The notes: generated by a model from the letters alone, not told the origin. Counted from the stretch's first letter, positions 51,714 through 61,873 are shown. The stretch is 64,000 nucleotides of DNA from Veillonellaceae bacterium SB90 (GCA_902364065.1 CABJCJ010000004.1:54350-118349); one strand, 5' to 3'. Made by a program: numbers and translations.

Positions 51714-52151
51714 ATGCAGATTTCGACGAAGTTCACGATAGCCGTACATGTCCTAACGGCTGTCCAATATTTTTCGGGGACGTATAAGATCACAAGCGAT
51801 TTCCTGGCAGGGAGCATCGGCTCGAATCCGGTCATCATCCGGAATATCATGTCGCAGCTCCGAGAAGCGGGAATCATCGTGGTCAAGCGCGGTCCGGGCG
51901 GTATCACGATTGACCGTCCCTTGGCGGAAATCACGTTCCTTGATGTGTACAAGGCCGTGGAGACGAACAGCGAGGAAAATCTCTTCCGTTTCCATGAGAA
52001 TCCAAACCCGGCCTGCCCGGTCGGGCGCAACATCCATCGTGCACTCGACAAGTCCCTGCGGGAGATTCAGCAGCATTTTGAAGATGATTTGCGCCGTTAT
52101 ACGCTGGCTGACGTATACGACGAGATGGTCGAGGCGGTGCGGATCGAATGA
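51714..52151 (+). CDS. Rrf2 family transcriptional regulator
   Basis: A 145-residue winged-helix regulator. The DNA-binding region is STKFTIAVHVLTAVQYFSG ... GSNPVIIRNIMSQLREAGIIVVKRGPGGITIDRPLAEITFLDVYKAVE. Only one Cys (NPNPACPVGRNI, about residue 98) is present, so it lacks the three-Cys iron-sulfur site of IscR or NsrR and resembles YwnA-like members. ATG 51714 follows GAGGTGACATCT. It is monocistronic, ending at a hairpin, convergent with brnQ. The ligand and targets are unknown. Confidence 0.9.
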   Translation: MQISTKFTIAVHVLTAVQYFSGTYKITSDFLAGSIGSNPVIIRNIMSQLREAGIIVVKRGPGGITIDRPLAEITFLDVYKAVETNSEENLFRFHENPNPACPVGRNIHRALDKSLREIQQHFEDDLRRYTLADVYDEMVEAVRIE

Positions 52152-52152
52152 C

Positions 52153-52187
52153 AAAACGCCCCGGTGCAATGGTGCATCGGGGCGTTT
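52153..52187. terminator. Terminator, Rrf2 gene / brnQ
   Basis: AACGCCCCGGTGCA pairs with a TGCA-TCGGGGCGTT arm (one bulge) around a short loop. It lies between convergent genes and has A-rich and T-containing flanks. Confidence 0.7.
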
Positions 52188-52206
52188 GCCATAATGTGGT
52201 CTGAAT

Positions 52207-53550
52207 TCAATTTTTTCGGGGCTGCTCGAGTACCGGTACCGTTTCGCCGCTGATGCGGCCGGGCAGGACGAGGGAGAGTACCAGGCCGATGAGGACGGGC
52301 AGCAGCCAGGCGAGGCTGCTTTCGGCAAGCGGCAGGCTCGCGATGATGCTGCCGGCCCATTCGAGACCGGCGAACTGATGCAGGATGTCGAGCGCCGATA
52401 CGAGGGCCGCGAGTGCGACTGTCAGGCGCATGCCGGGGCGGGAGAGACGAACGAATTTGTTGAGGATGGTCATCATGACGACGGTGATGGCGATCGGGTA
52501 GACGAAGAGCAGGACCGGCAGCGATACCTTGATGATCTGGTTGAGGCCGAGATTGGCCAGGAGGAAGCTGACGATGCTGATGATCGTGGCGTATTTCTTG
52601 TACGATACGATGGGGAATTCTTCGTAGAAGAAGGCCGAGACGGCGGCGATGAGGCCGACCGTGGTCGTGAAGCAGGTCAGTGTGACCATGATGGCCAGGA
52701 ACCACATGCCGACGTTGCCGAAGAGCGCGAGCGAGGTCTGGGAGAGCACGTAGGCGCCGAGGTTGATATGGGCGTCACCGTAGACCTGCGGCGGGATGGG
52801 GAAGTGGTTGCCGAGCAGGGCCAGACCAAGGTAGAGGGAGCCCATGAGCACGGCTACGGCAAGCCCTGCCATCCAGACGCTGACGTAGTAGGCTCTGGTG
52901 GAGGAGAAGGAAATGCGGCGCATCTCGTTGAGTGCGAGGATGCAGAAGGCGAAGGAGGCGAGGGTATCCATGGTGTTGTAGCCCTCGATGAAGCCATTGC
53001 CGAAGGCCGAGGATGCATATTTGCCGAGCGGCGTGATGAGCGCAGGGTCCGTGTAGGTGAGAAGTCCCGCGAGCATGAGCACGACGATGAGCAGGGCGAA
53101 GAGCGGCGTCAGGACCTTGCCGAGGCGGGGCAGCAGCTTGCTCGGCGTGATGGCGAGCCACCAGGCAAAGGCGAAGTAGAAGAGCGTGAAGATGGCAAGC
53201 GGCAGCACGCCGTCGCCGCTGATGGGCAGCACGCCAATCGAGAACGACGTGGCTGCCGTGCGCGGGATGGCCATCAGGGGGCCGATGGAAAGGTAGATGA
53301 GTGCGAGCAGCAGCAGCGAGAAGAGCGGCGAGATCTTGCGGCTCATCTCAGCGCGGAAGCCGCCGGGGTTGAAGGTGCCGATGATGAGCGCGATGACCGG
53401 CATGCCGATGCCGGAGAGCAGGAAGCCCAGGATGGCCGGTGTGAACTGGCTGGCAGCTTGGAAGCCGAGCGACGGCGGAAAGATGAGATTGCCTGCGCCG
53501 AAGAACATGCCGAACAGCATCAGGCCAATCTGTAAACCATTTTTGAACAT
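52207..53550 (-). CDS. brnQ: Branched-chain amino acid transport system II carrier protein
   Basis: A 447-residue membrane protein of the LIVCS family with about 12 helices. It opens NGLQIGLMLFGMFFGAGNLIFPPSLGF, the strongly conserved BrnQ first helix and G-A-G-N-L-I-F motif. The family imports leucine, isoleucine and valine with Na+ or H+. I chose ATG 53550, with AAAGGGG 9 bases upstream, over an in-frame codon at 53571. It lies next to the Crp/Fnr gene on the same strand but is separated by about 100 bp and probably has its own promoter. I see no T-box or other leader. Confidence 0.93.
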   Translation of the reverse strand: MFKNGLQIGLMLFGMFFGAGNLIFPPSLGFQAASQFTPAILGFLLSGIGMPVIALIIGTFNPGGFRAEMSRKISPLFSLLLLALIYLSIGPLMAIPRTAATSFSIGVLPISGDGVLPLAIFTLFYFAFAWWLAITPSKLLPRLGKVLTPLFALLIVVLMLAGLLTYTDPALITPLGKYASSAFGNGFIEGYNTMDTLASFAFCILALNEMRRISFSSTRAYYVSVWMAGLAVAVLMGSLYLGLALLGNHFPIPPQVYGDAHINLGAYVLSQTSLALFGNVGMWFLAIMVTLTCFTTTVGLIAAVSAFFYEEFPIVSYKKYATIISIVSFLLANLGLNQIIKVSLPVLLFVYPIAITVVMMTILNKFVRLSRPGMRLTVALAALVSALDILHQFAGLEWAGSIIASLPLAESSLAWLLPVLIGLVLSLVLPGRISGETVPVLEQPRKN

Positions 53551-53653
53551 AGAACGAGACCCCTTTCGCAACGCCGGCGGCGCTGCTTTGCTGGAATGAT
53601 AACGTTGTTTATTTTACGGGGTTTCTGCGATGCTGTCAAACTTCTGCCGGCAT

Positions 53654-54319
53654 TCAGTCTTCGGCAAATTTCGTTTCGCGCAGGGCTTCCTGCTGCTCTT
53701 TGTCGATGGCAATCTTGCCGTGGATGAGGCTGATGAGGCCGGCGTCCTTGAGCTTGGTGACGCCGCGGTTCACGGTCTTGACGCTGGTGCCGATGTCGTC
53801 GGCGATCTGCTGGCGGCTCGTGTGCAGGATGAAGAGGTCGGTGTCGATGTCGCCGAGCCGCTTGAGCAGATAATGCTGGAGGCGTTCGAGGCTCGGCTGG
53901 AACTTGATGCGGCCGTTCTCGTTGGACGTCGGATACATCTTGGCCGCGAGCAGCCGGGCAACGGCGAAGGAGAAATGGTTGTCGAGCTGCATCCACTGCA
54001 GGAACGTCTCGGCTGTCATCGAGATGACTTCGCAGGTGGTCAAAGCTTCGTTCGTCGTGGAAAAGATCGGCTGACCGGCCAGTACCTCGAGGTCGCCGAT
54101 GAGATCCGGGACATTCTGGCGCGCAAAGGTGTAGCGCTGGCCGCTGGCGAATTCGTTGCTGACGCGCGTACTGCCCTTCGTCAGGATATAGACGTGATCA
54201 GCACTCTCCCCCTTGCGGACCACGGCTTCACCGGGCAGGAAGATGCGCCGGCTCGTCAGGCGTTTGATTTCTTCCGGCATATGCTCCAGCATGTAGTCGA
54301 GTTGCATATCAAATGACAT
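53654..54319 (-). CDS. Crp/Fnr family transcriptional regulator
   Basis: A 221-residue regulator with an N-terminal cyclic-nucleotide-binding-like barrel (about 20-120, RIFLPGEAVVRKGESADHVYILTKGSTRVSNEFASGQRYTFA) and a C-terminal HTH (about 165-205, TSRQQIADDIGTSVKTVNRGVTKLKDAGLI). No N-terminal Cys cluster, so it is not an oxygen-sensing Fnr. The ATG 54319 region is preceded by AAAGGATGTC. A -10 TATAATG lies about 60 bp upstream on the minus strand. Effector and targets are unknown; nearby brnQ and the divergently oriented purine permease gene are the closest candidates. Confidence 0.9.
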   Translation of the reverse strand: MSFDMQLDYMLEHMPEEIKRLTSRRIFLPGEAVVRKGESADHVYILTKGSTRVSNEFASGQRYTFARQNVPDLIGDLEVLAGQPIFSTTNEALTTCEVISMTAETFLQWMQLDNHFSFAVARLLAAKMYPTSNENGRIKFQPSLERLQHYLLKRLGDIDTDLFILHTSRQQIADDIGTSVKTVNRGVTKLKDAGLISLIHGKIAIDKEQQEALRETKFAED

Positions 54320-54338
54320 CCTTTCTTTGTACAGATTT

Positions 54339-54471
54339 TTGAGCGGCAGAGTATGAGACGGTATGATGCCCTCATTATATCATATTTCGTTCCGAAAACA
54401 GGTGCGAGAACTGTTTTCAGAAAATAACAAGAAGAAAAATTTTAGGACACTCCGGACGAGTGTCCTTTTTT
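54339..54471 (+). promoter_or_regulatory. Promoter followed by hairpin and terminator in the NCS2 permease leader
   Basis: -35 TTGAGC at 54339-54344, 17-bp spacer, -10 TATGAT at 54362-54367. The predicted roughly 100-base transcript forms a GAAAACAG/CTGTTTTC hairpin (54394-54418), then an A-rich stretch, then a strong terminator GGACACTC/GAGTGTCC with TTTTTT (54444-54471). No coding gene lies between them. This is the layout of an attenuator, small riboswitch or short RNA ahead of the purine permease. It does not fit the purine riboswitch consensus that I know. Confidence 0.6.
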
Positions 54472-54583
54472 ATTGGAGGCAGAATGAGTAGACTAAAGGT
54501 ATAGTCAAAGAATACGAAATTTGAAAGAATCCCCACTGGGGAATATGAGAGCATGGGCAGAATTGCTTTGAGGAGGAAACGTT

Positions 54584-55861
54584 ATGACGCTGTTCGATGG
54601 AGTGCTGAAGGACCGCCGCCTGTGGCAGAGGGAAATCCTCGCGGGCATCACGGCATTCTTTGCCATTTCCTATATTATCGTGGTCAACCCGATGATCCTG
54701 GCCGACGCCGGCATTCCCGCCGAGCTGTCCGTGTTTGCGACAATCTTCTCTTCAATCATCGGCTGCCTGATCATGGCTTTTGTGGCCGATGCGCCGATCG
54801 TGCTGACGCCGGGCATGGGCGTCAATGCGTTTTTCACGTATACGATCTGCGTGCAGATGGGACTGACGTGGCAGGAAGCCATCGCAATCTCGCTCGTATC
54901 GGGCCTGATCTTTGCGTATGTGGCCTGCACGAAATGGCGGGAGCGCCTCGCCAGCGCCGTGCCGAATTCCCTTAAATGTGCAATTACGGCTGGCATCGGC
55001 CTGTTCCTCGTGGAGATCGGCCTCGAGAAGGCGCAGCTCATACGCTCGGGCACGAATGCGATCATTGAGCTCGGTTCGTTGACGAACCCGATGGCGCTCC
55101 TCGCCATCTTCGGCCTCATTGTGAGTCTTGCACTTTACCTGCGCGGCGTGACGGGTAGTTTCTTTCTGGCCATTGTCGTGACGACGGTCGTCGCACAGAT
55201 TTTCGGCCTGCACGACGAAGTGCCGCTTGACCTCGAATTCTCGCATATCGCAGCGTATCCGCAGCTGCTCTTCCAGGCGGATTTCCATTCCTTCCTGAGC
55301 ATCCCATTCCTGCTCTCGGTTTTCTCGATGTCGATGATCATGATTTTTGAGACGATGGGCCTCCTGGAGGGCATCCTGCCGGACCGCAGGAAATTCTCGC
55401 GCACGTACATCGGCTCGGCCTTCACAACGCTGATTTCGAGCGTTCTCGGCACGAGCCCGACGGTTGCCGCGGCGGAGAGTGCCGCCGGCATCGCGAGCGG
55501 CGGGCGCACGGGCCTCATGGCGCTGACGGCTGCTGTGCTGTTTTGCATCTCGCTTTTCTTTATCCCGTTCCTTTCCTATGTGCCGCAGGCTGCCATCGCA
55601 CCGGTCATCATCATCACGGGCGCGATGATGATGCAGCAGCTGCAGTACATGGATTTCAAGGATTTCTCGGAGTGGTTCCCGGCGTTCCTCGTCGTCGTGC
55701 TAATTCCGCTTTCGGGCAGCATCTCGACGGGCCTGGCCTTCGGCTTCACGGCATATCCCCTGTTGAAGCTCATGAACGGCCGTTCGCGTGAGATCCATGC
55801 ACTCAGCTATTGCCTGGGCTTCCTGTTCTTCATGAATCTCATCTGCCAGGCGAGTCTCTAA
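54584..55861 (+). CDS. NCS2 family purine/xanthine-type permease
   Basis: A 425-residue membrane protein of the AzgA-like branch of NCS2. It opens EILAGITAFFAISYIIVVNPMILADAG, with the diagnostic VLTPGMGVNAFFTYT (about 69-83) and TMGLLEGILPDRR in the middle; 12-14 helices are expected. It imports adenine, guanine or hypoxanthine in studied members. ATG 54584 follows GAGGAGG by 7 bases. It is preceded by the attenuator-like leader, so expression may respond to a small molecule. Specificity within the purines is not resolved. Confidence 0.92.
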   Translation: MTLFDGVLKDRRLWQREILAGITAFFAISYIIVVNPMILADAGIPAELSVFATIFSSIIGCLIMAFVADAPIVLTPGMGVNAFFTYTICVQMGLTWQEAIAISLVSGLIFAYVACTKWRERLASAVPNSLKCAITAGIGLFLVEIGLEKAQLIRSGTNAIIELGSLTNPMALLAIFGLIVSLALYLRGVTGSFFLAIVVTTVVAQIFGLHDEVPLDLEFSHIAAYPQLLFQADFHSFLSIPFLLSVFSMSMIMIFETMGLLEGILPDRRKFSRTYIGSAFTTLISSVLGTSPTVAAAESAAGIASGGRTGLMALTAAVLFCISLFFIPFLSYVPQAAIAPVIIITGAMMMQQLQYMDFKDFSEWFPAFLVVVLIPLSGSISTGLAFGFTAYPLLKLMNGRSREIHALSYCLGFLFFMNLICQASL

Positions 55862-55959
55862 GAAAAAATCCTCCCCGTCATTGGTGACGATAATACTGCG
55901 ATGGGCTATAATAGTCTTTAGACATGCAGTGTTTCGTACGATGACTAGGAGGAATTTTT

Positions 55960-56613
55960 TTGCGACCAGCAGCTTTTATCTTTGATATGGATGGCGTTAT
56001 CATAGACAGTGAACTTCTTCATTCCCGGACTAAACTGGATACTTGTCATCATTTTGGTCTGCCGTTTGATGAAAAGGATCTCATTCATTATATGGGGCGT
56101 ACCAGTGATGATATGTTTGCAGAGGTGATTGCAAGGGAACATCGTGATGATCTCAGACTTGAAGATTTGGTATCGTATAAACGGGAACATTATCTTAGCT
56201 TGATCCTGCAGGGAGAGGCAAAGCCGATTCCGGGCGCCATCGATTTGATTCGAGCACTCCATCAGGTTCATATTCCTTTGGCTTTGGCGACATCGTCGTG
56301 GCAGAAAGTCATGGATGCTGTATTGGATTCCTTTGCCATTCGTCTCTATTTCCAGTCGGTATTGTCCGGCAGCACGTTGCCCAAGAGTAAGCCGGATCCG
56401 ACTATTTATCGGTTGAGTGCTGAGCGGTTGGGGGTCAGTCCGCAAACGTGCATGGTTCTGGAGGATACAAAGAGCGGTGTAACTGCCGCCAAGCGGGCTG
56501 GTATGTACTGCATCGGTTTCCGGAGTCCGCATTCTGGAGGCCAGGATCTGAGTCTTGCCGACCGCATCGTGGACAAGCTGTCGGAGATCGTGCCGGATAA
56601 ACTCACGCTTTAA
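55960..56613 (+). CDS. HAD family hydrolase, beta-phosphoglucomutase-like
   Basis: A 217-residue HAD phosphatase. The catalytic strand is FIFDMDGVIIDSELLH (DxD nucleophile at about residues 8-10), followed by motif II LALATSSWQK (about 110), the Lys region LPKSKPDPTIY and motif IV VLEDTKSGVTAAKRAGM. The cap insertion is the C1 helical type. It probably dephosphorylates a sugar phosphate; the exact substrate is unknown. TTG 55960 lies 7 bases after AGGAGG. It stands alone with a -10 TATAAT about 50 bp upstream. Confidence 0.88.
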   Translation: MRPAAFIFDMDGVIIDSELLHSRTKLDTCHHFGLPFDEKDLIHYMGRTSDDMFAEVIAREHRDDLRLEDLVSYKREHYLSLILQGEAKPIPGAIDLIRALHQVHIPLALATSSWQKVMDAVLDSFAIRLYFQSVLSGSTLPKSKPDPTIYRLSAERLGVSPQTCMVLEDTKSGVTAAKRAGMYCIGFRSPHSGGQDLSLADRIVDKLSEIVPDKLTL

Positions 56614-56616
56614 GCA

Positions 56617-56691
56617 ATAAAAAAGTGCTGCCGTTCCGCAGCCCTGCTCGATGTATGTGGCAGGGCTGACCGGAACAGGCAGCGCTTTTTG
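56617..56691. terminator. Large bidirectional terminator hairpin
   Basis: AAAAAGTGCTGCC-GTTCCG-CAGCCCTG pairs with CAGGGCTG-CGGAAC-GGCAGCGCTTTTT in three adjacent stem blocks. It lies between the convergent HAD gene and the 90-residue gene. Confidence 0.8.
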
Positions 56692-56696
56692 CTTGC

Positions 56697-56969
56697 TCAG
56701 ACAATCGGAAACGCCTCGATGATGCCATACTGGATGTAGTCACTGGCTTTCGTCGGGTCACCATTCAAGATGGCTTCGCGGATGGCCGGGATGTCTTCTT
56801 CTTTGGCGTGGATGCGGCCGGCGGCCAGTTCCTCTTCAATCTTTGCGTAGAGGGCCCGGCGGGCAAGCTTGAGGTCACGGTAGATTTCCTTGTTGTAGAA
56901 CAAGTTCATGGATTTCTGGCTCTTCTCTTCGTCACAGTTGAAGAAGATGTAAGCGTTTTTCTCTTTCAT
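56697..56969 (-). CDS. Small conserved hypothetical protein
   Basis: A 90-residue, highly charged, probably helical protein with no signal peptide or membrane segment. It begins MKEKNAYIFFNCDEEKSQKSMN and ends DYIQYGIIEAFPIV. ATG 56969 follows a strong GGGGGAATCATC site, which supports translation. Nearby genes give no functional clue. I do not recognise its family. Confidence 0.65.
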   Translation of the reverse strand: MKEKNAYIFFNCDEEKSQKSMNLFYNKEIYRDLKLARRALYAKIEEELAAGRIHAKEEDIPAIREAILNGDPTKASDYIQYGIIEAFPIV

Positions 56970-57116
56970 GATGATTCCCCCTTGTGATTATTGAAAAAGG
57001 ATAATGAAAATGAATGTTCTAGGAAAAATGAATTACAGCACAATTATAGCATAATTACCGCAATTTGTTTATAGCCGGCCGGATGGGGCGTATTTCCGGC
57101 TGGGCCGGCAAGGTGA

Positions 57117-57145
57117 TTGACAAAAAGACGAATAAAGAGTAAAGT
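57117..57145 (+). promoter_or_regulatory. Promoter of the mutarotase gene
   Basis: Consensus -35 TTGACA at 57117-57122, 17-bp spacer, -10 TAAAGT at 57140-57145. About 70 bp upstream of ATG 57217. Confidence 0.7.
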
Positions 57146-57216
57146 GGAATCGCATAGAATTGTCCGAAATGATAAGCAATTCGGCGATATCAAATTCTTC
57201 TTGGAGGGATGTATCC

Positions 57217-58344
57217 ATGGCTATTATCAAGAAAGAATCGTTTGGCAAACTCAGTGACGGACGCGAGGCCGAGCTCTACACACTCCGCAACACCAAGGGG
57301 ACGGAGGTCAAGGTCACGACGTATGGCGCACGTCTGGTCGGCTGGAGTGCCTACGGCAGGGACTGCAAGCGCACGGATATCGTGCTCGGGTACGACAGTG
57401 CCGCATCCTACGAGAAGGATGACACGAGCATGGGCGGCCTCGTCGGACGCCATGCCAACCGCATTGCCGGCGGCAAGGTTGTCATTGACGGCAAGACGTA
57501 TCAGCTGGACCTCAACACGGGCTCGCACAACCAGAACCACATCCATGGCGGCTTCCAGGGCTTCCATCAGAAACTCTGGACGGCAGAGGAGACGGATGAG
57601 GGCGTGAAGCTCACGTATCACGCCGCAGATGGCGAGGGCGGCTATCCTGGTAACATGACAGTAAACGTTCTCTATTCGCTGTCGAATGACAACGAGCTGT
57701 CCATCCGCTACGAGGCAGTGTCCGATGCCGATACGGTCTGCAATCTGACGAATCACGCCTACTTCAATCTCGATGGTTTTGCCGCAGGCCCGGTGCTTGA
57801 CCAGAAAATCCAGATCTTTGCCGACAAATACACCTGGGCCGACGAGGAATCGCTGCCGGATGGCCGCATCCTGCCCGTTGACGGCACGCCCATGGATCTG
57901 CGCCAGCTGACGCGCATCGGCGAGCACATCGATGATGATTTCGATGAACTCGTCATGGGCCATGGCTATGACCACAACTGGGTCATCCGCGATGAGAAGC
58001 CTGTCGTTGAGCAGAAGCCCGGCATGTTCGGCTTCGACCCGGGCTGCCCAATCGATTACGTCAACGGCGGCCTCAAGAAGGCGGCGTATGCCGAGTCCGA
58101 CAAATCGGGCTTCACGCTGACCTGCTACACGACGCAGCCGGGCGTGCAGTTCTACACGGGCAATTATCTCGATGGCAGCCTGCCGGGCAAGGATGGCGTG
58201 CGCTTTGGGTGCCGCACGGGCTTCTGCCTTGAGACGCAGTATTTCCCGAATGCGTTTGCAAATCCAAATTTCCCGCAGCCGCTCTTGAAGAAGGGCGATA
58301 CGTGGCGTGCGCAGACGGTTTATGTGCTGGGCCGCAAAGACTGA
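57217..58344 (+). CDS. galM: Aldose 1-epimerase (galactose mutarotase)
   Basis: A 375-residue beta-sandwich enzyme that interconverts alpha and beta anomers of aldoses. Substrate-site motifs are GRHANRIAGGKV (about 83-94), HIHGGFQGFHQKLW (about 109-122), NLTNHAYFNLDG (catalytic His about residue 175) and a C-terminal LETQYFPNAF (catalytic Glu about 335). ATG 57217 follows GGAGG by 9 bases; upstream in-frame codons lie close to the promoter and do not resemble the family. No galactose operon lies beside it. A cytoplasmic role in hexose use is likely. Confidence 0.93.
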   Translation: MAIIKKESFGKLSDGREAELYTLRNTKGTEVKVTTYGARLVGWSAYGRDCKRTDIVLGYDSAASYEKDDTSMGGLVGRHANRIAGGKVVIDGKTYQLDLNTGSHNQNHIHGGFQGFHQKLWTAEETDEGVKLTYHAADGEGGYPGNMTVNVLYSLSNDNELSIRYEAVSDADTVCNLTNHAYFNLDGFAAGPVLDQKIQIFADKYTWADEESLPDGRILPVDGTPMDLRQLTRIGEHIDDDFDELVMGHGYDHNWVIRDEKPVVEQKPGMFGFDPGCPIDYVNGGLKKAAYAESDKSGFTLTCYTTQPGVQFYTGNYLDGSLPGKDGVRFGCRTGFCLETQYFPNAFANPNFPQPLLKKGDTWRAQTVYVLGRKD

Positions 58345-58378
58345 GTGAACGAGTTATCCTTGAGAGGAGGACCCCAAA

Positions 58379-59491
58379 ATGGAAGGCAGATATACCATGA
58401 CATTTCCGGACTACACGATCGGTGTGGAGGCGTATGAGAAGATTCGCGAGGTCTGTCCGCGCTACGGCAAGAGTGTAGTCGTGATCGGCGGACGCACGGG
58501 CATCGAGGTGGCACAGGAGAAGATGGTGCGGGCCGTCGAGGGCGTGGGCCTGGAGTTTACCGGCTTCATCCATGCTGGCGGCCAATCCTCGTATGAGCTC
58601 ATCGAGAAAATCATCCGGGATGAGGCCGTGCAGGCGGCCGACATGGTCTTTGCTGTCGGCGGCGGCAAGGCCATCGATACGGCCAAGGCTGTGGCACATG
58701 CCCAGCATAAGCCGTTCTTCACGTTCCCGACGGTGGCGGGCAGCTGCGCGGCTGCCGCCAGCATCGCGACGATCTACACGCCGCAGGGCAAATTCCGTGA
58801 GTACCTGTACTCCACGGTCCCTCCTGTCCATGTATTCCTCTGCAGCCGCATCATGGCGCAGGCTCCGGTTGAGTATCTGCTGCGCGGCATCGGCGATACG
58901 ATGGCGAAGTATTATGAGGCGACCATTGCGTCAAGGGGCCGCAAGCTCTGCCACCGCGACGGTATGGGCATCGCACTGGCCAAGATGTGCCTGGATCCGC
59001 TTTACAATTACGGTGCGCAGGCTGTCGAGGATAACCGCCGCCATGTCGTTAGCGACGCCTTCGAGGAGGTTGTGCTCTCGATTGTCATAACGAGCGGCCT
59101 TGTCTCGAATTTCGCGGCACCGGAATACAACGGTCATATGGCCCATCGCCTGTTCGTGGAGCTGGCTGACCTGCCGGCTGCCGAACAGTGCCGTCAGCAC
59201 GGCGGCCTCGTGGCGTACGGCACGCTGCTTCTGCTGCTCTGCGATGGCCAGAAGGAGGAGTTTGAGCGCTTCTTCCGGTTCTGCCGCAGCATTGGCCTGC
59301 CGACCTGCCGCGAGGATACGTGCGCGAGTGAAGCCGATATCCACCGCGTGTTCCAGGCGACGGAGAAGAAGCAGGATGTCAGCGTGATGCCGTACAAGAT
59401 CACGCAGGATATGCTGCATGCAGCTGCCCGTGATCTCGAGGCATATCATGTCCAACAGGATAAACCAGAAAAAATTTTGGGTAAAAAATAA
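58379..59491 (+). CDS. Iron-containing alcohol dehydrogenase family protein (glycerol dehydrogenase-like)
   Basis: A 370-residue dehydroquinate-synthase-fold dehydrogenase. The NAD-binding motif is FAVGGGKAIDTAKAVA (about 91-106). Metal-binding residues are suggested by the Asp in GIGDTMAKYYEA (about 168), and the His residues in NGHMAHRLF and RQHGGLVAYG (about 250-275). It resembles the GldA-like subgroup. It follows galM by 34 bp in the same direction and may share its promoter. ATG 58379 follows GAGGAGG by 8 bases. The alcohol substrate cannot be determined. Confidence 0.88.
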   Translation: MEGRYTMTFPDYTIGVEAYEKIREVCPRYGKSVVVIGGRTGIEVAQEKMVRAVEGVGLEFTGFIHAGGQSSYELIEKIIRDEAVQAADMVFAVGGGKAIDTAKAVAHAQHKPFFTFPTVAGSCAAAASIATIYTPQGKFREYLYSTVPPVHVFLCSRIMAQAPVEYLLRGIGDTMAKYYEATIASRGRKLCHRDGMGIALAKMCLDPLYNYGAQAVEDNRRHVVSDAFEEVVLSIVITSGLVSNFAAPEYNGHMAHRLFVELADLPAAEQCRQHGGLVAYGTLLLLLCDGQKEEFERFFRFCRSIGLPTCREDTCASEADIHRVFQATEKKQDVSVMPYKITQDMLHAAARDLEAYHVQQDKPEKILGKK

Positions 59492-59498
59492 GAAAACC

Positions 59499-59528
59499 TA
59501 GACAATATGATAGTTTTTAAGATATAAT
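59499..59528 (+). promoter_or_regulatory. Promoter of sucCD
   Basis: -35 TAGACA at 59499-59504, 18-bp spacer, consensus -10 TATAAT at 59523-59528, with a leader of about 100 bases before sucC. Confidence 0.65.
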
Positions 59529-59633
59529 ATGCATGTATCGATTCGTTTTGCAATATAAACGATAATTATTGCGCGACAACTGCAAAAATAGCAGTGGGCG
59601 CTCAACCCATACAAAAAGGGGGCGGATTGATTT

Positions 59634-60830
59634 ATGAATATCCATGAGTATCAAAGCAAGGCAATCCTGCGTTCGTACGGCGTCAATGTCCCGGAAGGCC
59701 AGCCGGCCTTTTCGGTCGATGAGGCGGTACAGAAGGCAGCGGAGCTCGGCACGGACGTCGTAGTCGTCAAGGCACAGATCCATGCGGGTGGCCGCGGCAA
59801 GGCCGGCGGTGTCAAGATTACCCATTCGCAGGACGAGGTGCGCGCAGCCGCACAGGAACTTCTCGGCAAGACGCTCGTCACGCATCAGACGGGGCCGGAG
59901 GGCAAACAGGTGAACCGTCTGCTCATTGAAGCGAGTTCCAACATTGCGAAGGAGTATTACCTTTCGTTCGTCATTGACCGCCAGACGGGCCGCATCGTCA
60001 TGATGGGCTCGGAAGAAGGCGGCATGGAGATCGAGAAGGTCGCAGCCGAGATGCCGGACAAGATCCTCAAGGAGTTCATTGATCCCGCTACGGGGCTCTT
60101 GCCGTTCCAAGCCAGCCGCATGGCATATGGCATGCATTTCCCGCAGGAGACGATCCGCAAGGTCACGAAATTCATGATGGGACTCTATCAGGTTTTCGTG
60201 GGCAAGGACTGCAGCCTGGCGGAAATCAATCCGCTGGTCGTCACGAAGGAAGGCGACGTCATCGCACTCGATGCCAAGCTGAATTTCGACGACAGTGCGC
60301 TTTTCCGTCATCCGGATATCGAGGCGCTGCGCGATGAGAGCGAGGAAGACCCGAAGGAGCGCCGCGCGGCAAAAGCCGGCCTCAACTACGTCAACCTCGG
60401 CGGCGACGTGGCCTGCATGGTCAATGGCGCCGGCCTCGCGATGGCAACGGTCGACATCATCAAGTTCTACGGCGGCGAGCCGGCGAACTTCCTCGATGTA
60501 GGTGGCGATTCGACGCCGGAGAAGATTGCGGAAGCCTTCCGCATCATGCTGGACGGCGGTCAGGCTAAGGGCATCTTCGTCAATATCTTTGGCGGCATCA
60601 ATAAATGCGACCTCGTCGCACAGGGCATCGTCGATGCGGCGAAACTCATTTCGCCGGATGGCCGTTCGCTGCCGGTTCCGGTTGTCGTACGACTGGAAGG
60701 CACGAATGTCGAGAGAGGCCGTGAGATTCTCCGGGATACGCCGATCGAGAATGTCATCATGGCGCCGACGATGGAAGGCGGCGCAGAAACCATCGTGCGG
60801 CTTGTCAAAGAAGCCGGCGCCAAGGCTTGA
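59634..60830 (+). CDS. sucC: Succinate-CoA ligase (ADP-forming) subunit beta
   Basis: A 398-residue ATP-grasp subunit. It opens [22 protein letters not shown] with [16 protein letters not shown] at the nucleotide loop (about 46-61), [17 protein letters not shown] near 258 and [11 protein letters not shown] (about 320), all typical of SucC. With SucD it converts succinyl-CoA to succinate and NTP, or the reverse, in the branched citrate cycle and the succinate/propionate routes of Negativicutes. It is first in the sucCD operon with a 13-bp gap to sucD. AAAGGGGGCGG precedes ATG 59634. Confidence 0.96.
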   Translation: MNIHEYQSKAILRSYGVNVPEGQPAFSVDEAVQKAAELGTDVVVVKAQIHAGGRGKAGGVKITHSQDEVRAAAQELLGKTLVTHQTGPEGKQVNRLLIEASSNIAKEYYLSFVIDRQTGRIVMMGSEEGGMEIEKVAAEMPDKILKEFIDPATGLLPFQASRMAYGMHFPQETIRKVTKFMMGLYQVFVGKDCSLAEINPLVVTKEGDVIALDAKLNFDDSALFRHPDIEALRDESEEDPKERRAAKAGLNYVNLGGDVACMVNGAGLAMATVDIIKFYGGEPANFLDVGGDSTPEKIAEAFRIMLDGGQAKGIFVNIFGGINKCDLVAQGIVDAAKLISPDGRSLPVPVVVRLEGTNVERGREILRDTPIENVIMAPTMEGGAETIVRLVKEAGAKA

Positions 60831-60843
60831 GGAGGGTCGCATC

Positions 60844-61749
<906 letters not shown>

Positions 61750-61780
61750 CAGTTCTTCAGGCAGATCCATAGATAACGAA

Positions 61781-61816
61781 AAAAATCCGCAGTACGTTTT
61801 TGCTGCGGATTTTTTA
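61781..61816. terminator. Intrinsic terminator after sucD
   Basis: AATCCGCAG/CTGCGGATT stem flanked by A and T runs; terminates sucCD and may also catch minus-strand read-through. Confidence 0.85.
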
Positions 61817-61828
61817 TGTGCGACAGAC

Positions 61829-61866
61829 AACAAAAAATCCTGCAGGCTACTGCCTGCAGGATACGA
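61829..61866 (-). terminator. Terminator of the tRNA-Gly transcript
   Basis: On the minus strand ATCCTGCAGGC pairs with GCCTGCAGGAT across a 4-base loop and is followed by TTTTTT. It lies 8 bp after the tRNA 3' end. Confidence 0.8.
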
Positions 61867-61873
61867 TGGCAAA

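Noticed and set aside
52378..53535. A 385-codon plus-strand frame across brnQ
   Set aside because: Extremely acidic/charged low-complexity product, typical of the antisense strand of a GC-rich membrane protein gene.
54372..54583. Classical purine riboswitch before the NCS2 permease
   Set aside because: The conserved purine-aptamer loops are not present; only generic hairpins and a terminator are seen.
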